This document shows positions 7,680 through 16,266 of a stretch of DNA of 38,352 nucleotides, piece after piece. The position numbers and the translations under genes were made by a program. This DNA comes from Faecalicatena orotica (lineage in GTDB: Bacteria > Bacillota > Clostridia > Lachnospirales > Lachnospiraceae). Under the pieces are notes generated by a model. That model was not told where the DNA came from, did no database searches, and saw only the letters and a list, made by a program, of their open reading frames with translations. The DNA is taken from positions 1-38,352 of the forward strand of contig NZ_QGDL01000024.1 in assembly GCF_003149245.1 (NCBI RefSeq), in the 5' to 3' direction. Every line of letters begins with the position of its first letter. The stretch's first letter is position 1.

Positions 7680-9200
7680 ATGGGACAGACAATATTGGAA
7701 CTGCATGATATTGTGAAGACGTTTCCCGGAGTTCTGGCGCTGAATGGTATTAATTTTAACCTGCTTAGCGGTGAAATCCATGCGATCTGCGGTGAAAACG
7801 GGGCAGGGAAATCTACGCTGATGAAGGTTGTCTGCGGGGTTCATGAGGCGGACAGCGGAACAATGATCGTGAATGGTAAGCAGGAGAATTTTTCGAACCC
7901 GATGGAGGCATATGAAAAGGGGGTGTCGATTATCTTTCAGGAGACGAGCCTGTTTGAAGAGATGACAGTTCTGGATAATATGTTCCTCGGGCATGAGATG
8001 ACGAAAAAGGCGGGGCCTTTGCAGATTATTGACTATGGGGCGATGCGCAGGGAGGCCGAAAAGATATTTCAGCGTCTGAATACGAAGATTCATATGGATG
8101 CACAGATTAAAACCCTTGGAATGGCACAGAAGCAGATGGTGGAGATCGCGAAGGCGCTGACCTTTGATGCGAATATTATTATTTTCGATGAACCGACTGC
8201 ATCACTGACGCAGCGTGAGGTAACGGCGTTGTTCCAGATTATCAATGATTTGAAGGCGAGCGGCCTCGGAATCGTGTACATCAGCCACAGAATGGAAGAA
8301 ATTTTCGAATTGTGTGACCGGGTGACTGTGATCAGGGACGGACAATATATTTCAACGAAAAATATCGCCGAGACCAGTAAGGACGATCTCGTGGCAGATA
8401 TGGTCGGACGTAAGATGGGAAGTTATTACCCGAAGTCAGAGACAAAGATCGGGGAGGAAATCTTCCATGTGGAAGGGTACTATGATGAGGGATTTCTGGA
8501 AGACATCAGTTTCTATGTAAGGCGCGGGGAAATCCTTGGATTTGCGGGGCTGGCCGGGGCCGGCAGGACGGAGCTGATGGAATCGATCTGTGGATTCACA
8601 GGGCGTGCGGCAGGCACGATGTGGCTGGAAGGAAAACCACTTGAAATTAAGAACTATAAACAGGCAATGGAGAACGGGATTGTTTATGTATCAGAGGACC
8701 GCGGAAAGTACGGCCTGATCGTTGATATGACGATACAGCAGAATATTTCCCTTCCGCAGCTGGAGCGTTTCAAGAAAGGCCCGGGGTTTCTGGATGAGAA
8801 GAAAGAGAGTGAAAAAGGCAGGGAGTACATAGAGGAAGTCGGAATAAAAGCACCGTCACCGGATTTCCTTGTCGCGAACCTTTCAGGAGGCAACCAGCAG
8901 AAAGTGTCCGTGTCAAAAGCACTTGCACTTGATCCAAAGCTTTTGATTCTGGATGAACCGACACGGGGGGTAGACGTCAATGCAAAGGCGGAGATCCATA
9001 AGATCATCAGTGAACTGACCCAGAAAGGGCTGACGATTATTATGATTTCCTCAGAGCTTCCGGAACTGATCGGGATGTGTGACAGAATCTATGTCATGAA
9101 AGACGGATACATTGCAGGATGCTTCGACAGAGAGGATGTTACACAGGAAAAGATCCTGACCGTTGCGCTGGAATCAAAGAAAGAGAGGCAGGAGGGGTAA
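7680..9200 (+). CDS. CUT2-family sugar ABC transporter, double ATPase subunit
   Basis: 506-residue cytoplasmic ATPase of the RbsA/MglA/LsrA type with two fused nucleotide-binding domains. The first has Walker A GENGAGKST (38-46) and Walker B IIIFDEPTAS (166-175). The second has the family's degenerate Walker A GLAGAGRTE (290-298), a full signature LSGGNQQKVSVSKA (401-414) and Walker B LILDEPTRGVD. Asymmetric sites are normal in this family. It powers import of a monosaccharide-type ligand by the two permeases that follow, with only three bases between the genes. The start follows GAAGGAGGGAGG. First gene of an operon that probably extends to the URO-D gene at 16265. Confidence 0.95.
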   Translation: MGQTILELHDIVKTFPGVLALNGINFNLLSGEIHAICGENGAGKSTLMKVVCGVHEADSGTMIVNGKQENFSNPMEAYEKGVSIIFQETSLFEEMTVLDNMFLGHEMTKKAGPLQIIDYGAMRREAEKIFQRLNTKIHMDAQIKTLGMAQKQMVEIAKALTFDANIIIFDEPTASLTQREVTALFQIINDLKASGLGIVYISHRMEEIFELCDRVTVIRDGQYISTKNIAETSKDDLVADMVGRKMGSYYPKSETKIGEEIFHVEGYYDEGFLEDISFYVRRGEILGFAGLAGAGRTELMESICGFTGRAAGTMWLEGKPLEIKNYKQAMENGIVYVSEDRGKYGLIVDMTIQQNISLPQLERFKKGPGFLDEKKESEKGREYIEEVGIKAPSPDFLVANLSGGNQQKVSVSKALALDPKLLILDEPTRGVDVNAKAEIHKIISELTQKGLTIIMISSELPELIGMCDRIYVMKDGYIAGCFDREDVTQEKILTVALESKKERQEG

Positions 9201-9203
9201 GAG

Positions 9204-10205
9204 ATGAATGAGAAGAAAAAGAAAGCGTCTTTTCTGACGACAGAATTTTACCTTGCGCTGTTCCTGATTCTGGTGCTTGCGTTTCTCGGAGTTGCGGCAA
9301 GAGATTTTTATTCCATCAACAATATCATGAGCCTGCTGAATACGTTCAGTTACATTCTGATCTCAGCGATTGGCATGAATATGATTATTATTACATCCAA
9401 TATTGATGTATCCACGGGTGCGCTCATTTCCGTAGTATGCCTGTTCACCGCGGCAATCGGCAAGACAGGGGTGCCGTTCGCAGGTCTTCTTCCGGCAGCG
9501 ATGCTGATGGGAGCTGTTTTAAGCACCATGAACGGGCTGTTTATTACAAAGATGAAGATACCGGCAATCGTGGCAACGCTCGCTACGACACAGATATTTC
9601 AGGGGGTGCTCCCGCTTCTGGTGGAAGGTTCCATTTACGATCTTCCGGCAAGCTTCACATGGCTGGCATTTGACGCCAAGGTTTTCGGGATCATTCCGGC
9701 AAGCGTTCTGATCTGCCTGATTGTAACCGTGATAGCACTCATATTTATGAAATACTCCAAGTTTTCAAAGAAGATATATGCGATCGGCAACAATGCGAAA
9801 GGAGCCCGGCTTGCAGGTGTAAATGTAAACAAGACAATTGTTATTACTTATGCCATTGCAGGGGCACTGTTTGGTATATCGGCCGTGATCATTGCGACGG
9901 CAGGACAGAGAGTGACGAACACAATGGGAACCGGGCTTGAGATGACATTTATCGCAGCGGTTGTACTGGGTGGAACAAGCACGGCCGGGGGCTCCGGGAA
10001 AATTATCGGAACGGTGATAGGGGCATTTATTCTGGCAATGATCGCCCCGGCAATCAATTATCTCGGAATCAGCCCGAACTGGTCTGACGCAGTAAAGGGA
10101 GCTATCATCATTATCTCTGTCGTCGTGAGCGGGGCCAAATATCTGAAGAAAAAGAGAGTCATCCATAAGGGCAGCACAGTTGAGGCAGGAGGTGGTGCAT
10201 CATGA
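9204..10205 (+). CDS. CUT2 sugar ABC transporter permease 1
   Basis: 333-residue membrane protein of the BPD_transp_2 (RbsC) type with about eight to ten hydrophobic segments. The TSNIDVSTGALIS segment stands where the family has its GGIDLSVG motif, and VVLGGTSTAGGSGKI is the second conserved loop. It overlaps the next permease by four bases (ATGA), so the two subunits are probably made in equal amounts and form a heterodimer, as in rhamnose (RhaPQ) and AI-2 (LsrCD) transporters. The ligand is not determined by sequence. Confidence 0.93.
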   Translation: MNEKKKKASFLTTEFYLALFLILVLAFLGVAARDFYSINNIMSLLNTFSYILISAIGMNMIIITSNIDVSTGALISVVCLFTAAIGKTGVPFAGLLPAAMLMGAVLSTMNGLFITKMKIPAIVATLATTQIFQGVLPLLVEGSIYDLPASFTWLAFDAKVFGIIPASVLICLIVTVIALIFMKYSKFSKKIYAIGNNAKGARLAGVNVNKTIVITYAIAGALFGISAVIIATAGQRVTNTMGTGLEMTFIAAVVLGGTSTAGGSGKIIGTVIGAFILAMIAPAINYLGISPNWSDAVKGAIIIISVVVSGAKYLKKKRVIHKGSTVEAGGGAS

Positions 10206-11191
10206 AGAAAATAATGAAGTTCTCCTTCAATAAGGCATTGTTCCTGATCTGGCTGGTTATATTTATCGGTATTTCAATTAAAAGTCCGTCCTTTTTGACT
10301 GCGCCTTATATCATCAACGTTATGCTTAGAAATATCGTAGAGATCGGGATGGTCGCACTTCCGATGACACTGATTATTATTACAGGGGGAATCGACCTGT
10401 CTGTAGGAAATACCATGATCCTGTCAGCCATGCTCGGCGGGATCGCCTATACAAAATGGGGGACCGCGGCAGCGGTGCTCGCAACCGTACTGACCGGTGC
10501 AGCCTGCGGACTTTTGAATGGCGTTATCATAGCAAAGGCAAAAATATCCGCAATGGTAACGACACTGGCGACAATGTATCTGTTCCTGGGTCTGGCAAGG
10601 GGCATTTCAAAGGGAGACAGTGTGTATTCATACGGTTTCGCGGAAGCACTTGGAAACACGTCCCTGGCCGGGCTTCCGATACAGATCTGGATTTATATAC
10701 TGCTGGCCGTGATATTTACACTGCTGCTTGGGAAGGGATTGTTCGGAAGAAAACTTTACAGTATCGGACTGAATGTGAATGCAACCAGATATTCAGGCGT
10801 GAATACAGACCGGATGCTGATCATCATTTACACTGTATGTGGGATTATATGCGCACTGGCAGCGTTTATCTTCCTTGGCAGATTCACGAGTGTTAAGTAT
10901 GACGCGGGAACAAGCTTCAACTTAAAAGTTATTACCATCGTCGTGCTGGGCGGAACAAGCATCATGGGCGGTGTCGGTGACATGAAGGGAACGATCCTTG
11001 GAACGCTGATCATTGCAACATTGAACAGTGGCCTGACGGTTATGAACATACCGATCGATGTGCAGACGATTGTACAGGGAGTTGTCCTGATCATAGCACT
11101 GATCGCATGTGCTGTTGTGACAGAACGGTCCAAAAAGAAACGAATCATAAAAGTAGACACCGGGCAGACGGTAAAAGCAGAACCGGTGTAA
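10202..11191 (+). CDS. CUT2 sugar ABC transporter permease 2
   Basis: 329-residue RbsC-type permease, the partner of the upstream subunit. It carries the full TGGIDLSVGNTMILS motif and IVVLGGTSIMGGVGDMKG. Hydrophobic segments fill the protein except for a short Lys/Arg-rich C-terminus (TERSKKKRIIK) facing the cytoplasm. It starts inside the stop of the previous gene. Having two different permeases rather than one RbsC-like homodimer points to the Rha/Lsr branch. Confidence 0.93.
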   Translation: MKKIMKFSFNKALFLIWLVIFIGISIKSPSFLTAPYIINVMLRNIVEIGMVALPMTLIIITGGIDLSVGNTMILSAMLGGIAYTKWGTAAAVLATVLTGAACGLLNGVIIAKAKISAMVTTLATMYLFLGLARGISKGDSVYSYGFAEALGNTSLAGLPIQIWIYILLAVIFTLLLGKGLFGRKLYSIGLNVNATRYSGVNTDRMLIIIYTVCGIICALAAFIFLGRFTSVKYDAGTSFNLKVITIVVLGGTSIMGGVGDMKGTILGTLIIATLNSGLTVMNIPIDVQTIVQGVVLIIALIACAVVTERSKKKRIIKVDTGQTVKAEPV

Positions 11192-11252
11192 AAAAGATTG
11201 TAATACGCAAGTATTATATATACAATAAAAAGGAAAGGAAAGAGGAAGAAGT

Positions 11253-12383
11253 ATGAAAGCAAAAGAATTAATGAAAAGGGCAGCAGGCGGAGCGTTAGCA
11301 GCAGTTATGGTATTGTCTATGCTGACAGGATGTTCGAAGACAGAGGCACCGAAAGCAGAGACGAAGACGGAGGATGATGCCTCCAAGGATGCGAAAGATT
11401 CTGATGGCGATATGACAATCGCAATGCTTCCGAAATTCAAAGGCGAGAACTATTTCGATGCCTGTAAGACAGGCGCGCAGGAAGCAGCAGATGAACTGGG
11501 AATCACTCTTTTGTATGACGGACCTTCTCAGGATCAGGCGACAAACCAGAAACAGGTTGATATTCTGGAAGGATGGATCGCACAGGGCGTAAACGTTATC
11601 GTAGTGTCACCTAACGATCCAACAGCAATTGCACCAACGCTGAAGAAAGCACAGGATGCAGGAATCAAGGTTGTAACTTTTGATGCGGATGCCCAGGAAG
11701 ATTCCAGAGATATCTTTGTGAACCAGATCACGGCAGAGAGTGCGGCAAAAGGCCTTCTTGACGGTGCGGCAAATGATCTGAAAGCAAAGGGATACGGTGC
11801 AGATAAAACAGCAAACATCGCTCTTGTATCCAGTTCAGGAACAGACGCAAACCAGAAAGCATGGGAAGATGCCATTAATGCACTTCTTGAAACAGATGAC
11901 TATAACTTCATGAAGATTAAGAACAAAGAAACAGATGTATATTATCCGGGAACAGACGAGACGAAGGTAAACAGCGAATGTGCAACATTGATCGGACGTA
12001 TGGGTGAAGGCGAAGATAAGATTCAGGCTGCAATCGGTCTGTCCTCTATGGCAACACCTGCACTTGGCGCCCAGTATCAGTCGGCATCCAGCAAACCGGA
12101 CGCGAAAATCGTTTCCATGACAGGGCTTGCTACACCAAACGCATTGAAGACATACATCAAAGATGATGAAAATCCTCTGAACTCAGGTGTACTCTGGAAT
12201 TGTATGGACCTTGGATATCTTGCGGTACAGACAGCATACCAGTTATCAGAAGGAACCATCACACCAGATGCAACAACAATTGATGCAGGAAGACTCGGTG
12301 CAAAAGATATCGTTGATGCACAGTGTGTATTAGGAGATGCCCTTGTATTTGATGCATCCAATGTAGACGAATTCGATTACTAA
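11253..12383 (+). CDS. Sugar-binding lipoprotein of the RhaS/LsrB type
   Basis: 376-residue substrate-binding protein. Signal peptide with lipobox LTGC; the lipidated Cys is C27. An acidic, Lys-rich linker precedes a Peripla_BP_4 fold from about residue 47 (MTIAMLPKFKGENYFD). The order ATPase-permease-permease-binding protein is that of lsrACDB. The N-lobe (YDGPSQDQATNQ, VSPNDPTAIAPTLKKA, VVTFDADAQ) resembles both LsrB and RhaS, while the end (MDLGYLAVQTAYQL, IDAGRLG, VFDASNVDEFDY) is closer to RhaS. Lys and Asp expected for LsrB ligand contact are kept, but its PDA-type loop is replaced by LSSMA, so AI-2 is not the likely ligand. A rhamnose-like or other hexose/pentose is inferred. Confidence 0.9.
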   Translation: MKAKELMKRAAGGALAAVMVLSMLTGCSKTEAPKAETKTEDDASKDAKDSDGDMTIAMLPKFKGENYFDACKTGAQEAADELGITLLYDGPSQDQATNQKQVDILEGWIAQGVNVIVVSPNDPTAIAPTLKKAQDAGIKVVTFDADAQEDSRDIFVNQITAESAAKGLLDGAANDLKAKGYGADKTANIALVSSSGTDANQKAWEDAINALLETDDYNFMKIKNKETDVYYPGTDETKVNSECATLIGRMGEGEDKIQAAIGLSSMATPALGAQYQSASSKPDAKIVSMTGLATPNALKTYIKDDENPLNSGVLWNCMDLGYLAVQTAYQLSEGTITPDATTIDAGRLGAKDIVDAQCVLGDALVFDASNVDEFDY

Positions 12384-12394
12384 AAGAATACATA

Positions 12395-12432
12395 CCTGCC
12401 GGGCGGCATGGGGGTTTTGCTTCGCGGGCAGG
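12395..12432 (+). promoter_or_regulatory. Intergenic stem-loop after the binding-protein gene
   Basis: CCTGCC (12395-12400) pairs with GGCAGG (12427-12432), with GC-rich inner pairing and no T tract behind it. In a transporter operon such a stem after the binding-protein gene could stabilise its mRNA or partly stop transcription before the kinase gene; this role is inferred. Confidence 0.45.
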
Positions 12433-12503
12433 GTATCATAAAGGGGGATGCTGTACAACATGCAGCAGCCCTCATTGTGCTATAGACAGGGAGTGGAATA
12501 AAC

Positions 12504-14270
12504 ATGAAAAAACAGAAGGCCGGGACAAAGCTGTCTATTACTTATGCGGTTTTTATCATTGTGCTGATTACGATAGTGGCAATTGTGTTTTATCGGTATA
12601 ACCGTGATACGATATATGATGACGGGGTCAGCAACCTGATACAGACGACGAATGCTACAATGGAACAGATTGATAACCGGCTGACGAATATGGAGCAGGC
12701 CTCCATTGATGTGTTTACAAATTCCAATTTCCTGGAGCAGTGGCAGGAATACCAGAGGGGATGGAATCAGGGGACGGGGAGGAATGTAAAAAGAATTCTT
12801 ACAAACGCTTATAAAAATAAATCGGATATCCGGCGGGTGGCTGTCTATGACAAGAAAGGCAGTTATATCTGTACGGGAAATGTGGAGACGGACAGGCAGC
12901 AGGTGATTCGGCGCGTGGAACACCTGGAGGAAAAATACAGCTTTAAGGAGGCTGACAGCAGGGTGTTTTTAGGACCGTCCGAAGATTTCTGGGAACCTTC
13001 GACAAACGCGAAAGTTATCACTGAGATTAAACCGGTGAAGACGCCTGCGAAGGAGATTGTCGGTTATATAGAAGTACAGCAGAATTATTTTTATATCCGG
13101 AATATCTGTGACGTGAAGTGGAGCGGGTATGACCTGAATACGATGGTTTTCATCGGAGACCATGCAGATCTGTTTTATGCAGACGTTACATGGAAAAAGC
13201 CGGAGAAACAGATCCAGTATTTTGCCGAACTGACGGAGCAGTATGTAAAGGTAAAGGACACCGGAGAAGAGATCGTAACGATGGCAAGTTCCAACTATTA
13301 TCCCAGCCGGACGGTAATTGTACTGCCGAAAAAAGTCCTGTATAAGTCGATGAGGACCACGATTCAGGGAATCATCATGGTTGCGGTGATACTGATTGCA
13401 TTTACGCTGTGTTATATTCTGTTTGTGACGAAGAAAATCATGCAGCCGATTGACACATTCGTGAAACGAATGCAGGTGACCCGTCTCGAGAATTTTACAG
13501 AACACCAGCCTACGAAGAACATGGACTGGGAGACACGGATTCTGCTGAAGGCGTTTGAAGACATGGCGGACCGCCTGCGGGAGTCGATGGAACGCCAGCA
13601 GCAGATGGCCGATGTCCAGACGAAAACACTGTTCAGTATCCTGCAGTCAGAGATCAGTCCCCACTTTATGTACAATACCCTTGGCAGTATTGCCAATATG
13701 TGTGAGAACGGAGAGCGGGAGGAGGCGGCAAATGCCTGCTACAGCCTCTCGGAGATCATGCGGTATGCATCAGATTACACGACCGTGGAAGTGACATGGC
13801 AGGAGGAACTGGACAATCTCAAGGCATATATGTCGATCATGAAGAGCAGATACCGGCAGCGGCTGGATTATGAGATTACAGTGGATGGGAATCTGGATTA
13901 TTTTATGCTTCCCAAAGTAACGTTCCAGCCGATTGTGGAGAATGCGATTAAATACAGCCTTCTCGAATCCGAACATGTACTGATACAGATTTATGTTGTG
14001 GAATTTGACGGGTATGCAATTGTGGAGATCAAAGATAACGGCTGTGGAGTGACACAAGAAGATATTGAGCTTGTGAAGAGCCGGATCGAGACATTTTACA
14101 GGGATCACGGGTCAAGGGAGATCAGCGAGAATATTCAGTTTGGGGGAATGGGATTAAGCGGTACACTGATCCGGCTTTCTATTTTCTTTGGGGATGGTTT
14201 TTCATATGAAATACTGGGAAGAAATGATGCCGGAGGTACGACAATCGTTTTGAAGATGAAGCTGGAATAA
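12504..14270 (+). CDS. YesM-type sensor histidine kinase
   Basis: 588-residue membrane kinase. TM1 at about 11-31, a ~250-residue extracytoplasmic sensor, TM2 at about 287-308, a HAMP linker, then a His_kinase domain with phosphoacceptor H387 in SPHFMYNTLGS and an HATPase domain with N box PIVENAIKYS (476-484) and G box DNGCGV (511-516). This is the LytS/YesM family, which partners AraC-type response regulators and usually senses extracellular sugar or a binding protein-sugar complex. It follows the lipoprotein gene and is 17 bases ahead of the regulator, so it is likely the sensor for this transporter. Confidence 0.94.
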   Translation: MKKQKAGTKLSITYAVFIIVLITIVAIVFYRYNRDTIYDDGVSNLIQTTNATMEQIDNRLTNMEQASIDVFTNSNFLEQWQEYQRGWNQGTGRNVKRILTNAYKNKSDIRRVAVYDKKGSYICTGNVETDRQQVIRRVEHLEEKYSFKEADSRVFLGPSEDFWEPSTNAKVITEIKPVKTPAKEIVGYIEVQQNYFYIRNICDVKWSGYDLNTMVFIGDHADLFYADVTWKKPEKQIQYFAELTEQYVKVKDTGEEIVTMASSNYYPSRTVIVLPKKVLYKSMRTTIQGIIMVAVILIAFTLCYILFVTKKIMQPIDTFVKRMQVTRLENFTEHQPTKNMDWETRILLKAFEDMADRLRESMERQQQMADVQTKTLFSILQSEISPHFMYNTLGSIANMCENGEREEAANACYSLSEIMRYASDYTTVEVTWQEELDNLKAYMSIMKSRYRQRLDYEITVDGNLDYFMLPKVTFQPIVENAIKYSLLESEHVLIQIYVVEFDGYAIVEIKDNGCGVTQEDIELVKSRIETFYRDHGSREISENIQFGGMGLSGTLIRLSIFFGDGFSYEILGRNDAGGTTIVLKMKLE

Positions 14271-14287
14271 CAGGGGGGCTTAAAAGT

Positions 14288-15037
14288 ATGTACAAAGTAT
14301 TGTTGGTGGATGATGAGCCTGCTATACTGGAGGCAGAGAAGCGGGCAATAGACCAGAGGATCAGGGATTTTGAAGTGGCGGCGGAGGCTTATTCCGTGGA
14401 CCGGGGGATTGAAATTTTCAATGAGATCCATCCCGATGTCGTACTTACGGATATGAAGATGCCGCGCAAAAGCGGGATAGAGCTGATTAAATACATCGGC
14501 TCCCAGGAAGACAAACCGGCAGTATGCATCGCCGTCAGCGGGTATTCAGATTTTCATTATGTGCACGATGCATTTATGTATGGGGGATTTGATTACCTGC
14601 TGAAACCAATTGAACCGGCGAAGATTGAAGAACTGTTTGGAAGGATCAGGCAGCTTCTCTTATCCATGAGAAATGATGCGGACAGTCCAATAATCACTAC
14701 GGAGAAGCCGTCTGGAAAAGAACTGGTGGCAATGATCGAGCACTATGTAAGAAGCCACCTGTCGGAGGACAACAGCATCATACGCATCTGCGGCAGATAT
14801 ACGATCAGCCAGCCATATCTGAGCAGGATTTTTAAAAAATATAAGAACTGCACTTATAATGAATATATTATTAATCTGAAGATCAGTGAGGCCAAAAAGC
14901 TTCTGGAGCGGCATGACTGCCTGATCGGGGAGGTAGCTGAAACACTCGGCTTCACCGACCAGTTTTATTTCAGTAAAGTATTTAAAAACAGCGTGGGGTG
15001 TACACCGCGCGAGTACCGGAAGAAGTTTTCAGAATAA
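14288..15037 (+). CDS. YesN-type response regulator with AraC DNA-binding domain
   Basis: 249 residues. Receiver domain 1-115 with acidic pair D8/D9, phosphoacceptor D55 in VVLTDMKMPR and the conserved Lys in LLKPIEP. Residues about 160-249 form a full AraC double helix-turn-helix ending in GFTDQFYFSKVFKNSVGCTPREYRKKF. It is shorter than many YesN proteins because the middle linker is small. Cognate regulator of the kinase just upstream; the likely target is the promoter of this transporter operon. Confidence 0.95.
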   Translation: MYKVLLVDDEPAILEAEKRAIDQRIRDFEVAAEAYSVDRGIEIFNEIHPDVVLTDMKMPRKSGIELIKYIGSQEDKPAVCIAVSGYSDFHYVHDAFMYGGFDYLLKPIEPAKIEELFGRIRQLLLSMRNDADSPIITTEKPSGKELVAMIEHYVRSHLSEDNSIIRICGRYTISQPYLSRIFKKYKNCTYNEYIINLKISEAKKLLERHDCLIGEVAETLGFTDQFYFSKVFKNSVGCTPREYRKKFSE

Positions 15038-15074
15038 TAGATTTTGGATGATACAAAATAAGGAGGAACCAGAT

Positions 15075-16265
15075 ATGACAAATAGAGAGCGTGAGCAGGC
15101 AACACTGAATTTTAAAAGACCAGAGGGGAGGGGGACGGTCGCGGAGACTTTCTATCCCTGGGTGCTGACGACAGACCGTTTTAAGGAGGAAGGTATGCCT
15201 GCTAAGATTGCAGACGGGGCAAAGGATATTACAAATAATATCGTAGGCAACAAAGCGAACCAGACTGAAAAGTATCTGGCTGTAGAATGGGGGGAGGGCG
15301 TCATGGAGTACGAGAAGTACCTCGGTTTCGACCCTGTCAGAAGGATACATTTCGTGCTTCCGTTCAGGCGTTTTGAAGAAAAGATTGTAGAAGAGACGGC
15401 TGAACATATCATCAAACAGGATATCTACGGCAGACAGGTAATTAAAAATACAGGGTCGGACCTGAAACTGGACTATAAACCTGTGATTGAGACACAGGAA
15501 GACTGGGACCGCCTGAAGGAACACGCGGAAAAAGAGCTGGAGGAGTATTTTACGGACGAACTGATTGAGGCGGCGTACGGCCCGCTCGTGGAAGGGCACG
15601 AGAGAGGAGATTATTCGATCCGGCTGAATATCGAGGGATTCTTCTGGGTTCCAAGGGAACTGATGGGGATCGAGGCCCATATGTTTGCCTTTTATGATGA
15701 ACCAGAGCTGATGCATGATATTAATGAATATATCCTGAAGATTTATCAGACCAAATTACTGAAAGTGATTGATCTGGTCAGGCCGGATGTGGTCTACCTT
15801 ATGGAAGACCTTAGCGGGAAGAACGGCCCGATGGTATCACCGGAATGCTTTGATGAGTTTGTCGGGGCATATTATAAGAGGCTGATCCCCCTGTTAAAAG
15901 AGCATGGTGTGGGGAATGTGTTTGTAGATACGGATGGGGACTTTGCCCAGCTGATTCCGAATTTTATGGCAGCAGGCGTCGACGGTTTCCTTCCGATGGA
16001 TGTGAATGCAGGAATGGATATCGTAGCAGTCAGAAAGCAGTTCCCGACATTAAAATTTATCGGGAGTTTTAACAAACTGGAGATCGCAAAAGGCCCTGAG
16101 GCGATTGACAGGGAGTTTGAACGCATTCTTCCGGTTATCCGCGGCGGCGGGTACATACCGGGATCAGACCACCAGGTGGCGCCGTCCACGTCTTTGGAGA
16201 ATTATAAATACTATATCAGTAAATTGAAAGAGGTCATGGAACAGGCTGGGGCTGACATACAGTAA
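15075..16265 (+). CDS. URO-D-fold protein, long (about 400-residue) subtype
   Basis: 396 residues. The start at 15075 is preferred over an upstream ATG because AAGGAGGAA lies just before it. It belongs to the uroporphyrinogen decarboxylase/MtaA superfamily by its C-terminal half: VVYLMEDLSGKNGPMVSPE, then VFVDTDGDFAQLIPNFMAAG and a GGGYIPGSDHQVAPST ending. In MtaA-type methyltransferases the first motif reads HxCG with zinc ligands; here it is DTDG (about residue 285) without His or Cys, so zinc-dependent thiol methylation is unlikely. HemE's N-terminal arginine motif is also absent, so it is not a haem enzyme. Last gene of the CUT2 operon. The reaction is unknown; a role in handling the imported sugar or derivative is inferred. 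Confidence 0.85.
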   Translation: MTNREREQATLNFKRPEGRGTVAETFYPWVLTTDRFKEEGMPAKIADGAKDITNNIVGNKANQTEKYLAVEWGEGVMEYEKYLGFDPVRRIHFVLPFRRFEEKIVEETAEHIIKQDIYGRQVIKNTGSDLKLDYKPVIETQEDWDRLKEHAEKELEEYFTDELIEAAYGPLVEGHERGDYSIRLNIEGFFWVPRELMGIEAHMFAFYDEPELMHDINEYILKIYQTKLLKVIDLVRPDVVYLMEDLSGKNGPMVSPECFDEFVGAYYKRLIPLLKEHGVGNVFVDTDGDFAQLIPNFMAAGVDGFLPMDVNAGMDIVAVRKQFPTLKFIGSFNKLEIAKGPEAIDREFERILPVIRGGGYIPGSDHQVAPSTSLENYKYYISKLKEVMEQAGADIQ

Positions 16266-16266
16266 T

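Noticed and set aside
11253-12383. AI-2 receptor LsrB
   Set aside because: Gene order fits, but the ligand-loop residues differ from LsrB and the C-terminal third is closer to RhaS; no lsrK, lsrF or lsrG is present.
12395-12432. Terminator after the CUT2 binding-protein gene
   Set aside because: No T tract; the downstream kinase gene has no obvious promoter, so transcription probably continues.
15075-16265. Annotation as haem-pathway uroporphyrinogen decarboxylase (HemE), also for the other URO-D genes
   Set aside because: The N-terminal arginine-containing substrate motif of HemE is not seen in any of them, and no haem genes are nearby; only the fold is shared.
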